This document shows, in pieces, positions 27,021-39,400 of a DNA stretch of 64,000 bases. A program made the translations under genes and the position numbers. Source of the stretch: Halictus rubicundus (taxonomy: Eukaryota > Arthropoda > Insecta > Hymenoptera > Halictidae); the NCBI RefSeq assembly GCF_050948215.1, contig NC_135158.1, forward strand, positions 3,085,822-3,149,821. Reading direction: 5' to 3'. The notes beneath the pieces are model-generated. The model had not been told where the DNA came from, did not search any database, and was given only the letters and a program-made list of their open reading frames with translations. How positions within the stretch are numbered: position 1 is the stretch's first letter; the number at the start of each line of letters is the position of its first letter.

Positions 27021-27451
27021 TGGCGGTGTAACGCGTCGGCGAGTTTCGCGAAGCTCGCGCCCGTTGGTCGCCCGAGGGCTTTAATTGACGTAATTCGAGG
27101 ACTCGGCTCGCTCCGGGGTGACACGAAGACGGCGGAAGATTTTCGCCATAGTTTCGCCAAGTACACCGCGCAACGCCTCCGCAGACTACCGCTTCTCTAC
27201 CGTGTAACGCGCTATACCTGGAACTATGCTGCTCGCCGACTTTGCTTTGGATTTTGGTCGGCCGCCCGACTGTGTGCCGTAGAATCGTTGCAGAAACCCC
27301 GTAGCTGATATTGCGGGATTTAGTCCCGGATTACGGAACGATCTTCGGAAACCTGTTTTGGACGAGGGGTGGGTGTAAATCAATCTAGAGATATCCTATC
27401 CAGGAAACAGCCTGAAATAAAATCAGCAAGGCACAGTGGAAATAGAGGCTT

Positions 27452-27528
27452 CGAGCTTTAAAATGAGCCCAGGTACGTTGTTGTACGACTTTCCTTTCCG
27501 AAATTACAACAGTTTAAATATCGACGAT
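27452..27528 (+). repeat. CTTTAAAATGAGCC dispersed element, copy 1
   Basis: Contains GCTTCGAGCTTTAAAATGAGCC, then a GTACGACTTT-like block, AAATTACAACAGTTT and ATATCGACG in the same order as two other copies at about 42398 and 58228. The element is about 75-80 bases, has no coding capacity, and looks like a short interspersed or fossil repeat. Confidence 0.7.
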
Positions 27529-28349
27529 TTTACAAAAATCGGGAATGCAGTATGGCATGATTGTTTAGAGTCACCGTACCTCTTCGGTAAATTATAAACT
27601 CATGAAATGTACTATAAATTCAGAAACACCGACAGCTTGGTTATGAACGAATAAAAATCACACTCGATTTGCTTGTGGATAGGCGAGTATCTGGCAAAGA
27701 ATAAAATAAAATAAGTGTACTGTGAATTCAACGAGGATGCAATAATCTACAGATTAAAAGAAATATCCTATGAATTTAAAACAGAAGATAATTCCATTCT
27801 AAGCGAATAAAACTCACGCCCAGCATGCCATATAATTACGTCTGTGGTCGTCGGTGGTCACAGAGAGTAAAGCCGCAAGAGTAAATTACCGACCGGTCTA
27901 ATAACTTATCGAGCCGAAGGCGATTATCATATTGAAAGATTCAGCATGGGATCGCGAAGATTGATCGTCATAAGATCCCGGTCGTTCCCCTCGCGTCCCG
28001 TCGGTCATGGAAATCGTGGTCCCGAAGAAATCCGCGTCGAGGGGGTTCGAAAGTAAAAGAATCGATTCTGGAGGCGTCGCCGCCTCGACGCTGCTGCTAC
28101 AGCCTCGGGTCGATCTTGAACGGTCGGGAGACAAGCGGCGATCACTCGAGATCCCCGTCCGTCACGGTCTTTCCTCGAGGATCGAGCAACTTCGTGGCAC
28201 TCGACAATATCTACGGGCGAAGACGGAAACCGGAAAAGGGTTCGGAGCAGAGACGGTAACAGTCGGACGGGCCGCATAAATCAGCTGCACCGGAGAGTTC
28301 TCGAGTGAGAGAGGAGGCGTCGAGGCCGGCAGGCCGACCCGTCAATAAA

Positions 28350-28446
28350 ATGCAAACGGGGAAAGTTACAGCTAAAGATCCGACGAGCCCGGATCCGCAC
28401 AGAGAGTACTTGGACGCTCCGTCCACCGACGATGAGGACCAAGGCA
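28350..28446 (+). CDS. DNAH2: DNAH2 exon 1 (probable start codon)
   Basis: Encodes 32 residues from MQTGKV to an acidic STDDEDQG, then one base of a split codon before donor A|GTAAGA. An in-frame TAA at 28257 lies upstream and no other in-frame ATG intervenes, which decides the start. This region is poorly conserved in the family, so the assignment rests on phase (1 to 1), a strong donor and the position. An extra 5' untranslated exon is possible. Confidence 0.7.
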
Positions 28447-30404
28447 GTAAGATTTACGGGGAAAATATTAAAGACGCTCCCCACCCCCACAAACCGCGTT
28501 TCAGCCCACTGACATCCCCTATTCCCGCTTCCAGTAATCCCAACCTCTCCCCTAACCTCCAACATTATTCGTACATTCATTATTCTTCTTCGTGAGAAAT
28601 TAGAAAAATTTTGGCTCGATTCAAATTGAGATAGACAGATTTTTGGCCCATTTATTTGATTGTGAATCTTTGTGCAAATTCATATTTTCACAAAATTGAA
28701 CGATCGCTAGGTTGTCGATAAATTCTAATATTTCTGAAACTTTCTACCCGGTCATAATAATCTACCAAAAAGTTGGGGACAGCAGTTCGAAAACAGGAAG
28801 CTCGATTTCCGGATGGTCGACCAATTGGCCGGAAACTGCGGGGATATCGATACGAATGGGCAGAGGTTTGAATTATGACGCTTAAGGTGGCCACTGTTGG
28901 ACGATTAATCGGCCGTTCACGGTGTTGCCGAGTTCCTAATTTGTCTCCGGGATTATGGTAATTTAAGCTCGTGTTCCCCCGCCACCTCTCCAGGAACCGA
29001 TTCCTGGGAAACGCGGCTAATTCGACCGCCCCTCCCCTCCCGGCCCTCCATCCGAAAGTAGGCAAACTAGATAAACCAATACATCCGTGCTCTCCCTCTG
29101 GACAGTTCCACGTGGATGCTCGGTTAGAGTACATGCACAGTGTTGCACACGTTTGTACAGTTCCGAATATTCTCCTCAAGGACTCATGGTCGACGATGAA
29201 GGCAGTGAACCCCTCGGGAGAAACTATCCGCGAACAATTAGTGTCACGCGGTAGATGCGAATGATCGAGAGCGCCGATTCAGACTCGGAGATTCGCCGTG
29301 AAGTGGGCCCATCGATCACTCGGTGTTTTTAAAGCGGTCTGGATCAAAGGATAGACTTCTTCTGTGCTGCGAACGTGTTCAAAGGCAAAGTGCAATGCGG
29401 GGAAAAAGAGGGAAGTGTGAGGGTTAAGTGGGACTAGTGTTGGTTTTTGCAGAGGGCTTGTGGATCTGTGTTTAGCAAGATCTATTGCTGAAAGAGATAT
29501 TGAGAGATTTAGATTAGCAGACTGTGGACTTTTATGAATTCGTGGAACACAGTGTTTATTGAAGCTTAGTTGAATTCCATTCTACCTGTCGTTTAACGGG
29601 TTCAGTTACCACTGAAATAAAATTTTTACATCTTCTTTTGCATTGAAAAATTCTGTCCAAAAAAATTACTCTACTATTCCTCAAGGTATTACCCCACGGT
29701 AAATCCCACTAATACAAACAGATTTGATGGTAATTATGCAAGTATTTAATTTCCCGAAAAACATAAAACATATTCTCCGTCTAATTCTCGCTCTAAATCC
29801 GGTTAAAAAATTTTACCGAATAAAGCGTTCGATGAAAGCTTAACAGGATTTTGATTTCCTCCAAAAAAAGCTCCAATTCCCGTTCAATCTCGGTTGGCAG
29901 AAAACGATTTAAAAGAGTCCCGGGTCCGTACGAAAACAATCCAGAAACAAGAAACGATTATCTAGATCACAGATCTCTTCCAAGTGCTCGATTTGCTCGA
30001 TCCCTCCGTTTCCCACGGTCCTAAAACAATCGACCAAGTGTCCACAAGCCGAAAGCGATTTCCGGCGAGCGTGCTTTTAGCAGAAATCCGTGGCGCGGGT
30101 ATTCGTGAAAGATTTTTTCGACGAGGCTGTGTGTATTTTCCAACGAACGGCGGTGCACGTCGCTCGGACATCGACATGGAAACTGGACGCGACAGTTTCG
30201 CGTTTCGGCTGACATTTTCGCGACATTCCTCGACATTGTTCGTCGTGAGCGGGGGCGGGGAAGGGTCGCAAATTAAAAATCACGGTGAAATCGGCTAATC
30301 TTTCGAAACACGGGGAATTATTCGCGCGATCGGGGAACACGGTCCCGTAAAGGTTGATTATTGCCTGAGCGTTCTACCCGTCACAATTTTCGATTACGAG
30401 ATAA

Positions 30405-30446
<42 letters not shown>

Positions 30447-33400
30447 TCCGTTCCTCACTGTTTATTAAAATTCGTTAACGTATCCATCGATCGACATCGC
30501 TGCGTCACGATAATGATTCTCAATATAATCCGCGGATTAACCGTGTCCATTTATATATCAATTTGAAAGTGATTTCAAAATTTTTTACTCCCAGGTAGAA
30601 GGTGGAACATTGTCTGTTGAAGCGCTCAGAACAATGTTAATTTTTGTGGACGAGGATTTATTAAATACTGAAAATATTTTGTTTGGAGAACTGGATGATG
30701 TATTGAAATCTTAGTAACAGAAGAAGTGAACATGACATGAAGAGTTGGCTAAAATATGCATGTCTGGTATGATACTACATGCACTAAAAATTTGAAGTTG
30801 CTAGCTGCAGTGGATTCTGAGAAGAAAAAACATAAATTTATCTTATTTCCTACGTACCAAACAGTTGCCCACTCCCCTTAAATGTCAACAAAAAAATGTT
30901 TATTTAAATTTAACAGAAATGAAGGACGTACATATTTAGAGATGAAAATACATCATCCTACTCTCTGAATACGGACCTATGTCATCCAATGGTTACAACA
31001 TGTACACTAGAAAATAGTCACTTTTTGAGAGTCGACAGTCGCACATGTGCAGCGTTACTTTTTCGTCTCGTGCAAAAACGTGAAGCTAATTCTCGTAGTT
31101 TAGGTTTTCTCCCGTTGTTTTGCGTGTTCTGTTTGCGTTCTAGTCGCCGCGGGAATCGAGTCCGCGGAAATATCGTTGGGAAATGTTTACCGGCGATATC
31201 GCAGTATTAACGGAAATGCCTGGCATAGTCGTCGGCGATTACAACCATCGTCGTTGTAACGACGCTTCGATTCAGCTCTACGTTTTGTCGACAGTTAAAG
31301 GGAGAACGGCGAAATCTTTAGCGGGCTATACCGGATTTAAATCGAATATGACGACCGGCGGAGACAATGCGGGCGGGAAAAGCGTTCCGCCAACGAAATT
31401 GGGTTCTGGGAAGCGTATTTACGGCCAACGAGACAATGACTCGCGAATGTATTCCCCCGTACTCCATTGTAATATTTAATTGCAGGAAGGTAGCAGAGAA
31501 GTTCTTTATGGATTCGCCTTTCCCTTTTGCATTGTGTTTCCGTATCGGGCAAAGTAATACCCGCTAGCTATTCAGATCGGTTCTTCTTGTAACTGTGGAA
31601 TCGAATATAATTCTGGGATGATGGTTTTCCGGGATTTTGTGTCTTGGATCATCTTGAATGAAATTTGGTAGATCTTCTCTTCTCTTCTAGATTGACTTCT
31701 TAAATGATTGTATCGTTGTTCAATTTGGTAGAACATTTTTTTGTGGGTTCGTAGGCTCAATTTCTTCATTTTAAGTAGTACGAGTCGACAAAAGATCTGA
31801 CAAGCTTGAAAATCCGTCGAGAACAGTACAGAAAAGATAAATTAATTTCTGTTATTTAAGAGGCTGTATTGTAGACAGTTAGAAATATCAGTATTGAGGG
31901 ATCAAGTAGTAGAAGTCAATAGAAAATCAGACAACTAGCATCACAAAATTCTTGCCGCCTAAATAAAGGAATAAAGTTCTCCTCTTTAGAAACCAATTTA
32001 AAAAAATCGTTCACACATAAACTCAAATCGCAACGTTTCCAAATAAAATTGCATCTCAAAGAAGGTGCAAAGGTCACAAAATTTATCCTTAAAAATGCAC
32101 GAATCCCTTCCGGAAGCCAATAAAATTAAGCTCAGCGATTTTCCTCACCTTCACAACGAAATCCTCAACCCTAAACCATTTGAACCGAAAATAGCTCGAC
32201 ACAAATCACAATCCACGATCCGAAGCTATCCCTTCGCAACCCTCGAGGCATCAGCAGCTCGCATAGCACCCTTCAGGGTCGCTCGATCGCAACAACCCCA
32301 TCGTTACACCTGAGCAAAAGCCTGTACGTGCCGACCGCGGGTCGAATACACCCTCGAACACACATGACCGCATTTTCCCTACGACTAGGTGGAGGGGGGT
32401 AAAACATACAAGTCGGACGTGATGTCTGACGTGGTTCACGATGAAAAACCATCGGCGCGGAAAGGTACGTGACAGTAATAAGTCCCCGGCGGGTTCGCGT
32501 CGTTACTATCTACATAATGCTCGCTATCATAGGCCGATAAATTACGGGTGAACGTGTCGTCCCGCGGCGCCTCGATCACCAGACGTGTTTCCTCTTCCGC
32601 CGATTCAGTAGCCGGCCGCGATTTATCGTTCCTATTAGATTGCCAGGAGCAAAGGCGTATCCGGTAGCAGGGAGGATAGTGAGGCGACTATGCTGTAGGT
32701 GGAGGAGCAAAGGGAGGGGGCTTGCGGCAAAGAAAAACGACGTCGGAACCCGGCAAGAAAAGAGAAAGACGGGAAAACGCTGGAAAAGGGAGAGAAAAAT
32801 AGGGAGAGAGAAGGAGAGACCGAGGAAGGGTTCTTGGAACGAATGTCTTCGATTTAACTCTCCCGCCGGATTTAAGGGGACCCATCGCGGCCCCCTTGCC
32901 ATTTCCAATTGACGACTAACGAACGACCCGCGGCCGAACTTGTTTCCGTTTCGACGGGCAAACTATTTTCGAAATCCTCTTACCGGTACCCTCCCACTCC
33001 CCGAACCGCGCCCCAGGATCGAACGATTTTTATTAATTTCCTCCTCGTTTCTCGCGCAGGACGAGAAACACGATTGAAGAAGGAGGAGCTGAAACCGGTT
33101 TATCGTGACGAGGACCTGGCGGAATTGGTGAGCAGACTGGATTCCCTCGTTACTTGTCTCTAGGGGAAATCGCGGTCTACTACAGAGATGATCGAGGGGG
33201 ATGAGGGATGACTCTGTCACTTCCTAACGTGTTCAAACGAAGTTTACACTGAGAGACTCTTTTTATAACGATGCTTGATGTTTTTGATATTCGGATGGTG
33301 TAGTGTGGCTTTTCATCGCGTTGGGTATGAGTTTTGAATTGATTTCGTGGCCAAAGACCTATCTATCTAATGAGTTGGTTAGATTTAGAGAAAAATTTCT

Positions 33401-36400
33401 GGTCGATATAATGCGACTTCCCTTAAATTCTGCAACCGGTATAGCAGTTTTAAACAATCGTGTTCATAAACCAGGCCTAACCCAGACACGTAACTTTCGT
33501 TTAAGATAAACTGCGTGAAGGAGATGACGACACTGAGCAATGTTAACGAGGAAAGCTTCCTCCACTATCACGAATCGAAGATCCGCGAGTTCATCGAGGA
33601 TCCAAGCATCGAGGTGCTCTCGTTGTACGCGATGCACGAGAGGCTGAGAGTGTCTCTGGGATTTCCAGTGATCCCAACACGGGAGATGAACTATTTTATC
33701 CGAGAACCCAATGAGATCCTGCAGCCGAACACCTTCCGTGAACGCATCCTATTTGGTTCCGTGAACGGCGCGGTCGAGAGCCATGTTCTTTCGGTGGTGC
33801 ATAACGTGCTGGCGCCGATCTTCCTGCCCATCGAGACTTGGCCAGACAGTATCCTCCTCTTCCGGCTAAACTCGTGTTTAATTAGTCCGTCGTGGGCCAG
33901 TGTGGGTGAAAGTTTAGCGACGACGAGCCGACGAAACCGTTCCGTAACGATACTTGAACGAGCTGCGAAACTTTTCCGCCCCCGTTTCACAGAGTTTTTT
34001 TTCTCCCTCGCTCCTTCTGCCCCGGTTAAACAATGCCCTCGGATAACTTTAATTAGCGTGTCCCCGTTGAAATTCGCGCTCGATTTTTAAGAGCAAGTTC
34101 GCCGAGTCGATCGAACCGCTGACAGCGATGAATGGACGAGGGCTTCATTTTGGTAGCGGTTTAGTGTGATTTTGGAAGGATTTATTGGGTGTGGTTGTGC
34201 TGCAAGTAGTGTGGGTCAATGGAAAAGCTACCGGGAGGAATTTTCGAATGTAGCATAGACATTGTGGAACCATTTTTCTTAAGGATTTTATCTTCCCTCT
34301 TCCTGGTTTTAAGTAGTAGAAGTCAATGAAAAATCAGACGAGCCAGAAAAACCACTAAAGCACCGAAGCTCGTCGATGTCTTTTGATACCTTCACTAACT
34401 ATATTGTATTCAGACAAAAGTATTGCTACTTTACCAGTCTTTTCCAGCAATCCAGTAGTCCGAGTCAATGAAAAGGAAGTCGAGCTTCAACCCTTTCAAA
34501 AAGTCTTTCCGTCTAATTTATTTAATCGGTCCGACCCCTCGCTAAAGTAATCATTCACTCCGAAGGAAGTGATTCCATCGAGTTCCAGATGGTCTCGTTC
34601 GCTTCTTAACTCGCCGATTTAATCCAGAATCAAGATCTGCAATTCTCGGCGGCGGTCAAAGCCGGGCAATGGAGAATTTACGGCGGGTTCAATTATTCAA
34701 GTAGTCATGGCCGCGTTTGCATCGAGCGCGTTCAACAAGGCATTAAATTTGAAACAACGAAGATAAATGCTTGTAACTGTAACAGAAGAATCGAGAGGAC
34801 TCGAGAGAATTCTTGATGAAAACCGTGCCATAAATACTGGAATCGCATAACTCAGGCTGAAAGTCGGGCTTGTATCGAAGATCCATTGTTCGGTGATCGA
34901 AATCTTCCGTCGCGATTAACGTCAGTTTACACCTGTAGTCTCTTCAGCTTAAGGTTACAACGGTCTGAAGTGATGACTTCGCCAAGTGAATTTGTAACTT
35001 CGCCCGGCTGCAATCCGGTTACGGCAACGCTCTGCACGAACTTCCGGTTCTCCGTCGATTTGGTGTGGAGGAACAGGAGGAGGAGGAGGAGGAGGAGGAG
35101 GAACAAGCGAAACAGGAAGGGCCGGACGAAGTTATTATTACCATAATTTTCGGCTAAATGCGCCGCCCGGCGAATTCGACGGCGATGTTTGCTCGTGTAC
35201 GAGAACACGATTACTCGGTCGGCTAGGACAGAAACGGTTCCGTTCGGCTTGCACCGGAAGTCGCTTCATTATTTCTAATGGATCCATGGAATTCTAACCG
35301 AATCGCAGCAGCGATCTAATTGCGGACCAATGGTCGCTGCTTCGAAACAATAGGCAACACCGCATTCTAAATGCCGCTTCGAATTTTCATAAAACATCGT
35401 CTTTCCATCGTCACTTTCACGATGTTATTATAGAGAGCAGAAGCTAGTGTTCTACGTTGTTTGGCACTGTGGGAGGAGTTTGTGCTAACCACGCCCACTT
35501 CACCGTTTCATTGGCTGGGGACTCGTTCCCTCTCGGACAATGTGGGAGGAGTCATCACTAGCCACGCCCGTCCTGGGCGGCCTTTTCACTATTAACGAAA
35601 CTATGCAGTGAATAGAATATTATTGAAAGACTTCTTGAATTTTGGAAGACAAATTTTTACCTTGGGCAATTTAACGGTTTTCATTTTTTGGTGTCTGCTC
35701 GTGATTTTGAGATCTCATTCCTTAACTTCGTGACCCACATGCGTCAAGGCCGACTTCTACAGGTGCCTGGATACCTTTCTCTGCAAGTTGACGGACATAA
35801 CATACAAGATGCTCGGATTGACCGTCATTTACGTGCCTCGGGAGGGCAGCAGTCTCATAACCAGCGAATCTACAGATGCGACCACTGCAGATAAGGAGCT
35901 GGTGAAGAGGCTGGAAGGCGTGGTGGTACATTGGACCACCCAGATCAGAATTGCTCTCTTGGATCAAGAACAAGCCACGCCCACCGAGTTACTGTGTCTC
36001 CAGGACGAGTACCAGTTCTGGACTTATCGATGTTGGTAGCCTACTGTAAACACTCGAGTGCATTCTTTCCCATCTTATTCGTGGATTGACACAGTTTGAA
36101 CATTATTAAAATATTTCAGAAAAATATAGATAGGCACAATAGGTGTAACACAGTACATTTTAATGACAGAAATTGTTTTTTGTCGAATTTTCAATGGATT
36201 GCGACTTACAGAATATTTTAAAGTCCCTGCCAATTTTCAAATGGGCCCACTTTGTTACAGTCGATAATCTCTGCGGCCTGAACCATCAGCTGCAGAGTCC
36301 ACTCGTGAAGAAGATAACAGAATACCTCTCAGTCAGTCTCTCGACCTATGTCCGGCAGTTTCTCGCCTTGAAGGACGAGATCGAGGACGGTGTCAACGAA

Positions 36401-39400
36401 GCCAAGTCGAACATCGAGTACCTGCGCGTTCTGATGACCGAAGCAGCCGAGTTCAACAAATGCACAGAGCCATCGGAGACAGGACAGCACCTGATGAAGC
36501 TTATGCATCTGTTCAGAGCGATCTGGCTTAATTCCCCGTACTACAATAGCCAGGAGAGGATAGAGAACCTGTTCAAAGCACTGAGCAACCAGATTATCAT
36601 ACTGTGTCGCGACTATGTCAATCTGAACGAGGTTTTCGAGGGGAAAACGAGGAAATCGATGAAGAAATTTGTCGAATGCGTGGACGCTTGTGAAAATTAC
36701 AAATCCCTTTACGTCGAGGTGAGCATCATCCATTTTTCTTCGTAATCATTTCACTTCTAGCATTCAATTGTAAATTCATTAATTCTCAATCGATGAACTA
36801 GAGTGCTATAAGCAGAGTTGTCAGGGAATATTCAGGCCAAATTACAATTGGCTAGAGTAATTATTTTCAACGCTACATAATTTTATATGAATCGGTAGTC
36901 GCTACTTTGCAATTAAACTTATTTAAATTGTTCTTGAATGATCTGAGACAATTTCGCGGGTGCAAAGGGTTAAAGAATGACGCTAAAGGGGTGAAAATCT
37001 AGTGGAAGTTAATTTCTCCGGCTTGATGAGTAACGGTGAATTAGTCGCAATTTTTGTTCGGAGCGTTTCTGGTCGATATTACGAACAAATTCACTCCGGA
37101 CGCGGGCCGGTGCATTAAAGGACTATTAAACGACGTGAGCGGAGTTACTTTAGATACTTGGGAAAGAGCCGTTAGGCAAAGTGAGGAGTTCCCCCGTTAA
37201 GCGGAAGTCACGGTAATTGTACCCTCCCTTTGGCCGGTTCACAATGATCCCCGCCCTCCTACCGTTAAAATAATATTCAACCCCCTCTTGGCGGACGGGG
37301 GCGGGGCGGCCGCTTAGCGCGCGAACAGCAATTAATCTTATCTTCCCGTAATCGCGTATTGTTGCAAAACAATTCCGGAGATTGGTGGCACCCCTCGTGC
37401 CCCCCCCTCGGAGAGCGTCGGAAGTGATTCCTCCCCGAATGAATAGCATATTATACGAACAGAAGTGCTTTCCTTTTCACTTCCGTAATTATTTGCCTCG
37501 AAACCTTATGGGGCATGAATTAACACACCAGAGTACACGCGAACGCTCGAAATTAATAAAACGTGTTAGTAGACATTACAGTATTTGTAGAATAATATTA
37601 GGTTGAGGCAAAACTAATTTTCGTCTTCGTTTTCCTAATTTATATGATTACAGAGTATTTAATAATTAATAAACGATGTCTAGATCTCACTAGATCCACT
37701 AAAAAGAAAATTATCTAAAATTCAGCTTCAGAAACCACCCCATTTAATTCTCACCTGCTGCATTTTTAGTTCTTCTTCGCGAGCTAGTTTAGTAAATTAC
37801 CTGTCGCGAATTAAAAATCGTCAAACGTTCCGTGGGGGCTGCGCAGGAGGGATAATGGCTTCGAAAATAATTTGTCAACCGAGGGATTAGCGTATTATGC
37901 TTGGGAAGAGGGTGCGTTGTTCCTTGCTCTGGGGGATGGGGTTGGTTGGTTATGGAACGAGGTCAAGTTTTCGCGTTAAACGGAAGTCTGAACGACCCCC
38001 ATGGACTTTAGCGTTTCACGTGCAGGCAGATAAGCGTGAACAGAGAGGGTGAATCAGGGTGGGGTGGGGGAGAGGGTGAGAAGCTCGTCGGCGGTTTTGG
38101 TCGTCGTTGGACACAGGGAATTAAGGTCCTGCTGCGATTTTTCTGCGGGGAAATCCCAACAATCGTATTACCGACCGTTGATCGAGGGTCAAACGAAGTC
38201 CCATGGGGAAACGTCGAGGGTTTGCTTGTTTCGCTGTAACGAGTATTTATTAACCCTATGCCCGGCGAATTGGCCGACCCGAATGGCTTCCATTTATACC
38301 CTTGCCCTCTTCTGGCCTGGTGAACTGCAGTAATTAATTGCCGGGCCCTTACTCCCGGCCGGAAAGCAGATTAATTAATTCTTTGGCTGGACGTTGCTAG
38401 CAGGTCCACCGTGTTCTTTCGTATTCATTTTTCTTTATTCCACTATTTAAAAAATATTTCCAGCGCCGCCAAAACAGTATGGAAAATATACGAGTCTTGT
38501 CCTTAAAAATTGATCTACGATTTTTTTCGCCATTCTATCGCGATTTGCAAATAGAAAACCAGGAACGAGGTGGAAAACTTGGTGTTAATAGTGTCCACGA
38601 CCTTGAGCGTTGGAAAATTACGCGTCGACGAGCAGATGAATTTTTAAGTTGCCCGGTTTGCACCGTTTGATCGCTTTCAAAGGGATTGCAGCGTTGGTTC
38701 GCGTGAAAAATGAAACGCGGCGGAACGGGCGCTAAATACCGGCGCGATTGACTGTTACAAAAATGAAACGAGACGATCGCGGAGCTCTCGGTCGACGGTT
38801 CGAAAATTCCGCTGGAAAATAGCTTGTAGTGGCTACAGAGTTAATAACGCGAGCCTTTTCGATATCGCGAGTCGCGTTACCGACGAACATGCTCGTTAAA
38901 AAAAAACGAAACAGAAAGAGAGAGAGAGAGACCTTCAATTTTTGTTTGTTTATTCGAAAGCGAGAGAAAGATGCACGGAAGAGAGATAGGCGGCTCCGGT
39001 TCTTGCAGCTTGGACCAATAAAATTGAATTCGGGAGTATTTCAATTATTGACGAAACACTTCGCCACCCGGAAACGAACTCGCCCTCTTTCGAAAATGAA
39101 TCGCGACCCGGCCGCGTAGCATACATTCGGTCTGATCGGCTATCGATAACCGGAGGGGCAGGGTGCCACAAAAAATATAGGGACACAGGGGGTGCGGAAG
39201 GAAAAAACAGAAAAATTGTTCAGATGCTTGTCAAGATACCGGGATGACGTTTTCCGATGCTTCGATTTTTCGTAGAACGCTCCACTCTGTTTTTCCGAGC
39301 GAATGGAACGCGCGCCGAAAATTGATTGGCAGATTGACTCTCGAACCATTCTCCGGAGGTGGTTTTTCTACTCGAGCGAGATAATGCTTACTATCATCCG

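Larger units (their letters stand above)
15578..28349. other. intergenic region, no supported gene
   Basis: Some 12.8 kb between the tetraspanin and the dynein gene. I find no exon chain on either strand. Contents: a degenerate purine-rich repeat at 19330-19530, AAGTAGTA-type motifs near 17653, 20588 and clustered at 23125-23440, a three-copy tandem array at 25689-26195, a CT tract at 26757-26776, a GTC tract at 27001-27020, and one copy of the AAAATGAGCC element near 27452. Regulatory sequences of the dynein gene could lie at its right end but are not identifiable by eye. A tail exon of the tetraspanin could also be hidden here. Confidence 0.5.
33849..35740 (+). other. DNAH2: DNAH2 intron 3, probable U12-type with unusual 3' end
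   Basis: The donor GTATCCTCC matches the minor-spliceosome consensus at the first seven positions, and TTCCTTAAC at 35718-35726 is a perfect U12 branch site. Ending the intron at AT (35739-35740) rebuilds serine and gives the same spacing as human DNAH2 between WPES and LTD. AC at 35733-35734 also keeps frame but adds two residues. The first AG (35747-35748) would shift frame. The intron also holds three GTCAATGAAAA motif copies (34203, 34311, 34451), an AGG repeat, and a pair of GTGGGAGGAG/CCACGCCC blocks. Confidence 0.7.

Noticed and set aside
33849..34088. Read-through of DNAH2 exon 3
   Set aside because: No homology to dynein tails after WPD; the conserved continuation is at 35741.
35749..36031. 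Using the first AG (35747-35748) as a normal acceptor for exon 4
   Set aside because: With the GTATCC donor (phase 1) it shifts the frame away from the conserved FLCKLTD sequence. With a phase-0 donor it would delete the conserved VLAPIFLPIETWPD block.
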